A DNA stretch of 64,000 bases from contig NZ_CP045422.1 of NCBI RefSeq assembly GCF_014926585.1, positions 1,590,501 through 1,654,500 of the forward strand. The letters run 5' to 3'. This DNA is from Devosia beringensis. GTDB taxonomy: Bacteria; Pseudomonadota; Alphaproteobacteria; Rhizobiales; Devosiaceae. How positions within the stretch are numbered: the stretch's first letter is position 1; the number at the start of each line of letters is the position of its first letter. Shown here piece after piece: positions 63,319-64,000 of this stretch. The notes under the pieces are model-generated. The model was not told the DNA's origin and did no database searches. It saw only the letters and a list, made by a program, of their open reading frames with translations. A program made the translations under genes and the position numbers.

Positions 63319-64000
63319 CAGTCGATGCTCCGCAGGGCTGTGCGGACGCCATCGATCAGCTCGCCGATCTGGGATTCCGAAATGATCAGGGGTGGGCTCA
63401 TGGCGATGATGTCGCCGGTGGTGCGCACCAGGAAGCCATCGTCATAGCATTTCAGGAAGGCCGAGAATGCGCGCTTGGTGGGCGCCCCGGCAATGGGCTC
63501 GAGCTCGATGGCGCCGACCAGGCCGATATTGCGGATGTCGATGACATGCGGCTCGCCCTTGAGCGAATGCAGCGCGTCCTGGAAGATGGGCGCCAGTTCG
63601 GCGCCCCGGGTGAGCAGACCCTCTTCCTTGTAGGTTTCGAGCGTGGCCAGACCCGCCGCCGAAGCCATGGGGTTACCCGAATAGGTATAGCCATGGAAGA
63701 ACTCGATCATGTGCTCGGGTCCCTGCATGAAGGCATCGTGGATTTCGCCGGACACCAGCACCGCGCCCATGGGAATGACGCCATTGGTCAGGCCCTTGGC
63801 GGTGACCATGATATCGGGGGTGACGCCGAAATAGTCGGCGCCAAAGGGGGTGCCGAGGCGCCCGAAGCCGGTGATGACCTCGTCAAAGATCAGCAGGATG
63901 CCATGCTTCTTGGTGATGTCACGCAGGCGCTGCAGATAGGCCATGGGCGGGATCAGCACGCCGGTGGAGCCGGCGACGGGCTCGACGATGACGGCGGCAA
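63318..64000 (-). CDS. Class III aminotransferase (beta-alanine-pyruvate type), 5' end outside the window
   Basis: PLP-dependent omega-amino acid aminotransferase, seen only from the [16 protein letters not shown] block to the C-terminus; the start lies beyond base 64000. PLP-binding features: [25 protein letters not shown] and the Schiff-base Lys in [18 protein letters not shown]. In this context beta-alanine to malonate semialdehyde is the likely reaction. It is the first seen gene of the transcript, translated into mmsA by a one-base overlap. Confidence 0.92.

Overview
The window is about 64 kb of high-GC chromosomal DNA with dense, mostly operonic genes. Short stop/start overlaps (ATGA, TGATG, GTGA, TTGA) are very common. 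Gene content and order point to an alphaproteobacterium of the Hyphomicrobiales: a NrnC-type nanoRNase ahead of lptC-lptA-lptB, then rpoN-hpf-ptsN; AddAB rather than RecBCD; an Hsp20-DUF1150 pair; the iron exporter MbfA behind Irr-type boxes; a sitABCD system behind a Mur-like box; and an EcfG-type promoter. A Devosia-like organism is my best guess. That assignment is inference from gene content, not from a database match.

Layout. 1-6 kb: an incomplete chemoreceptor, folC, a family 3 glycoside hydrolase and two thioredoxins. 6-13.2 kb: murU-like nucleotidyltransferase, addB and addA in one coupled operon. 13.4-18.9 kb: rpmI, rplT, then pheS, an ASCH-exonuclease fusion gene and pheT, with copies of one palindromic intergenic repeat on both sides of the pheS-pheT block. 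19.4-20.2 kb: a tandem pair of nearly identical small secreted proteins. 20.2-24.8 kb: a glycosyltransferase, a heat-shock operon with a readable sigma-32 promoter, then ptsN, hpf and rpoN. 25-29.1 kb: the Lpt transport genes, nrnC and lnt. 29.3-34.8 kb: regulators, membrane proteins, mbfA and an Rrf2/flavoreductase pair. 34.9-37.8 kb: envelope glycan genes. 37.9-41.2 kb: an oxidoreductase, a divergent VOC/TetR pair and an orphan tail-fibre-like protein. 41.3-44.8 kb: sitABCD. 44.9-50 kb: a host-attachment-family protein, a YtrA-type ABC operon, CutC, an FhuF-like reductase and an SH3 protein. 50-53.7 kb: a hydroxyacid dehydrogenase, rbfA-truB and a stress-type locus with two tiny membrane proteins. 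53.8-64 kb: a long reductive pyrimidine degradation and uptake operon that runs off the right edge.

The last operon reads as a pathway. A transporter of the NMT1/THI5 type probably brings in a pyrimidine or hydantoin-like compound. Dihydropyrimidinase and beta-ureidopropionase convert dihydropyrimidine to beta-alanine. A class III aminotransferase and an MmsA-type dehydrogenase then lead to acetyl-CoA. The dihydropyrimidine dehydrogenase that would start the pathway is not in this window. Three uncharacterised genes are translationally coupled into this operon; one of them is conspicuously AT-richer than its neighbours.

The best candidates for something undescribed are the ASCH-DEDDh exonuclease fusion inside the pheST operon, the tandem small secreted proteins, the EcfG-type locus of tiny membrane proteins, and the unknown exported proteins coupled to the pyrimidine transporter.
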